Source: Parietichytrium sp. I65-24A (Eukaryota; Sar; Bigyra; Thraustochytrida; Thraustochytriidae). From it: a stretch of DNA of 64,000 nt. Each line of letters begins with the position of its first letter. Within the stretch, counting starts at the first letter, position 1. The stretch covers positions 248,001-312,000 of the forward strand of contig BLSF01000031.1 of NCBI GenBank assembly GCA_012862575.1, in the 5' to 3' direction. The notes below the pieces were generated by a model. It searched no databases and had not been told where the DNA came from. It was given only the letters and a program-made list of their open reading frames with translations. The position numbers were made by a program, and so were the translations under genes. Of the stretch, positions 62,297 to 64,000 are shown piece by piece.

Positions 62297-64000
62297 ATGG
62301 AGACCGGAGAAGAGAATTCACCACTTGCGAAAGCTTTGCGTGACCTTAGAAGTAATGATGTTGTCGAACTTGTGTAAGTCTCATCCTGACTCCTTTATGT
62401 CTGGCTGAGTCAGTCACTGACCGCATGATTGCATCCTTCTCACAGTCTTGTATCCAATCGAATCGGTGCAGAAGGAGCATCGTCGCTGGCAGAAGCGCTC
62501 AAGGTGAACACATCGTTGACCACTCTCTAGTAAGTCTCAAAGCTATGATTAGATGCACTTGAATAGGGTTATCTTTCCTTGATTACAGCGGATTCATCGC
62601 AAGTCACTGACTCCTTCCTCCCCACAGTCTTCGCAGAAATCAAATCAGTGCAGAAGGAGCATCGTCGCTGGCAGAAGCGCTCAAGGTGAACACATCGTTG
62701 ACCAGTCTCGAGTAAGTCTCAAAGCGATGATTAGATGCACTTGAATAGGGTTATCTTTCCTTGATGACTGCGGATCGTTTGGAAAGAGAACTGAATACAT
62801 GCTCTTCACAGTCTTGAGAGCAATGAAATCAGTGCAGAAGGAGTATCGTCGCTGGCAGAAGCGCTCAAGGTGAACACATCGTTGACCAGTCTCAAGTAAG
62901 TCTCAAAGCGATGATTAGATGCAAACTGAACAAGTCTATCTTTCCTGGATGACTGCGGATCAATTGAAAAGAGACTAACTGCACGCTCTTCACAGTCTTG
63001 GAGGCAATGACATCAAGGCAGAAGGAGGATCGTCGCTGGCAGAAGCGCTCAAAGTGAACACGTCGTTGACCAGTCTCAAGTAAGTCTCAAAGCGATCATT
63101 AGATGCAACTGAATAGGGTTATCTTTCCTTGATGACTGCGGATCGTTTGGAAAGAGAACTAAATGTGCGCTCTCCACAGTCTTGGCGGCTCTGACATCGG
63201 AGCAGAAGGAGCGTCTTCGCTGGCAGAAGCGCTCAAGGTGAACACATCGTTGACCACTCTCAAGTAAGTCACAAAGCGATATTTAAAATGCAAATCGAAG
63301 AAGTCTATTCTTCGTCGGCAATGCGAATTCATCAATAAATCGCTGACAGCGTCCTATTCACAGGCTTGGCGGCTCTGACATCGGAGCAGAAGGAGCATCG
63401 TCGTTGGCAGAAGCGCTCAAGGTGAACACATCACTGACAATTCTCGAGTAAGTCTCAAAGCTATGATTAGATGCACTTGAATAGGGTTATCTTTCCTTGA
63501 TTACAGCGGATTCATCGGCAAGTCACTGACTCCTTCCTCCTCACAGTATTTGCGGAAATCAAATCAGTGCAGAAGGAGCATCGTCGCTGGCAGAAGCGCT
63601 CAAGCGGAACACATCGTTAACCAGTCTCAAGTAAGTCTCAAAGCGATGAGTAGATGCACCTGAATAGGGTTATCTCTCCTTCATGACTGCGGATCGTTTG
63701 GAAAGAGAACTAAATGCATGCTCTTCACAGTCTTGACAGCAATCCAATCGAGGCAGAAGGAGCATCGTCGTTGGCAGAAGCGCTCAAGGTGAACACATCA
63801 CTGACAATTCTCAAGTAAGTCTCAAAGCGATGATTAGATGCAAACTGAACAAGTCTATCTTTCCTTGATGACTGCGGATCGTTTGGAAAGAGAACTAAAT
63901 GCGCGCTCTTCACAGGCTTGTATACAATACAACTAAGGCAGAAGGAGCATCGTCGTTGGCAGAAGCGCTCAAGGTGAACACATCACTGACAATTCTCGAG
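62297..64000 (+). CDS. Leucine-rich-repeat protein encoded one repeat per exon (5' part; runs off window)
   Basis: A first exon (62297-62373, METGEENSPLAKALRDLRS...) ends in phase 2. Nine LRR exons follow: 62446-62529, 62628-62711, 62812-62895, 62996-63079, 63180-63263, 63364-63447, 63547-63630, 63731-63814 and 63916-63999. Each is exactly 84 bp and phase 2, with GTAAGT donors and CACAG acceptors; introns 2 to 9 are 98-101 bp. Each exon encodes one 28-residue repeat of ribonuclease-inhibitor type, LxxNxIxAEGASSLAEAL then KVNTSLTxL. The last 18 or so residues are nearly constant. The first six after the leading leucine vary (VSNRIG, RRNQIS, ESNEIS, GGNDIK, GGSDIG and others). Known LRR_RI proteins are cytosolic binding scaffolds, including NLR receptors. 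No signal peptide or NB domain is seen in this part. The window ends at the first base of the next intron. Confidence 0.88.
62446..63999 (+). repeat. Tandem exon-intron repeats, 184-bp unit with a 919-bp higher-order period
   Basis: Exon plus intron form a unit of about 184 bp repeated nine times. Introns fall into classes by their 3' half. Introns 2 and 7 share GCGGATTCATCG and TCACTGACTCC. Introns 4 and 9 share GATGCAAACTGAACAAG. Introns 3, 5 and 8 share GGATCGTTTGGAAAGAG with a GCACTTGAAT/GCAACTGAAT/GCACCTGAAT start. Intron 6 is unique. The order repeats after five units, and matching exons 3/8, 4/9 and 5/10 lie 919, 919 and 920 bases apart, showing block duplication. Confidence 0.88.

Overview
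The window is nuclear DNA of a microbial eukaryote. Genes lie on both strands, are separated by long gaps rich in simple repeats, and are mostly intronless. A minority carry short GT-AG introns of about 58 to 101 bp. The gene content fits a flagellated protist with rich cyclic-nucleotide signalling: a DRC11/IQCA1 ciliary AAA protein, a cyclic-nucleotide-dependent AGC kinase, a cyclase fused to a voltage-sensor domain, and TmcB-like membrane proteins. The cyclase architecture and the bubblegum-type acyl-CoA synthetase would suit a stramenopile, possibly a thraustochytrid. That placement is an inference and was not tested.

Layout. 0-6 kb: DRC11 (+) and a PKG/PKA-like kinase (-) converge. 8.5-10.9 kb: a bubblegum-type acyl-CoA synthetase (-). 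16.3-17.1 kb: a Ras-family GTPase with an N-terminal ubiquitin-like/DCX-like extension. 19.0-23.4 kb: a 1484-residue protein with a degenerate phosphodiesterase domain, a voltage-sensor-like membrane domain and a class III nucleotide cyclase. 24.2-27.4 kb: the RNA polymerase II subunit RPB11 in five exons, converging on EME1, the partner of the MUS81 nuclease. 28.4-29.2 kb: an unidentified coiled-coil protein. 29.3-47.2 kb: three tandem, same-strand paralogues of about 1500 residues with many membrane segments, a TmcB/TmcC-type helical repeat, PAS domains and two membrane-ectodomain-membrane modules. A recent tandem duplication of about 640 bp lies between paralogues two and three. 50.0-53.2 kb: a Ser-rich low-complexity protein converges on a VTI1-type Qb-SNARE. 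60.0-60.6 kb: a protein with a C-terminal FCS/MYM-like zinc-binding motif.

The right edge (62.3 kb onwards) holds the most striking structure. It is the 5' part of a leucine-rich-repeat gene in which each repeat is one 84-bp phase-2 exon, and exons and introns are tandemly repeated. Within each exon the first quarter is highly variable and the rest is almost invariant. The introns show a higher-order period of five units (about 919 bp). The gene runs off the window.

Cyclic-nucleotide signalling recurs (kinase and cyclase), but nothing in the sequence proves that these genes act together. No rRNA, tRNA, CRISPR array, transposase or virus-derived gene was recognised.
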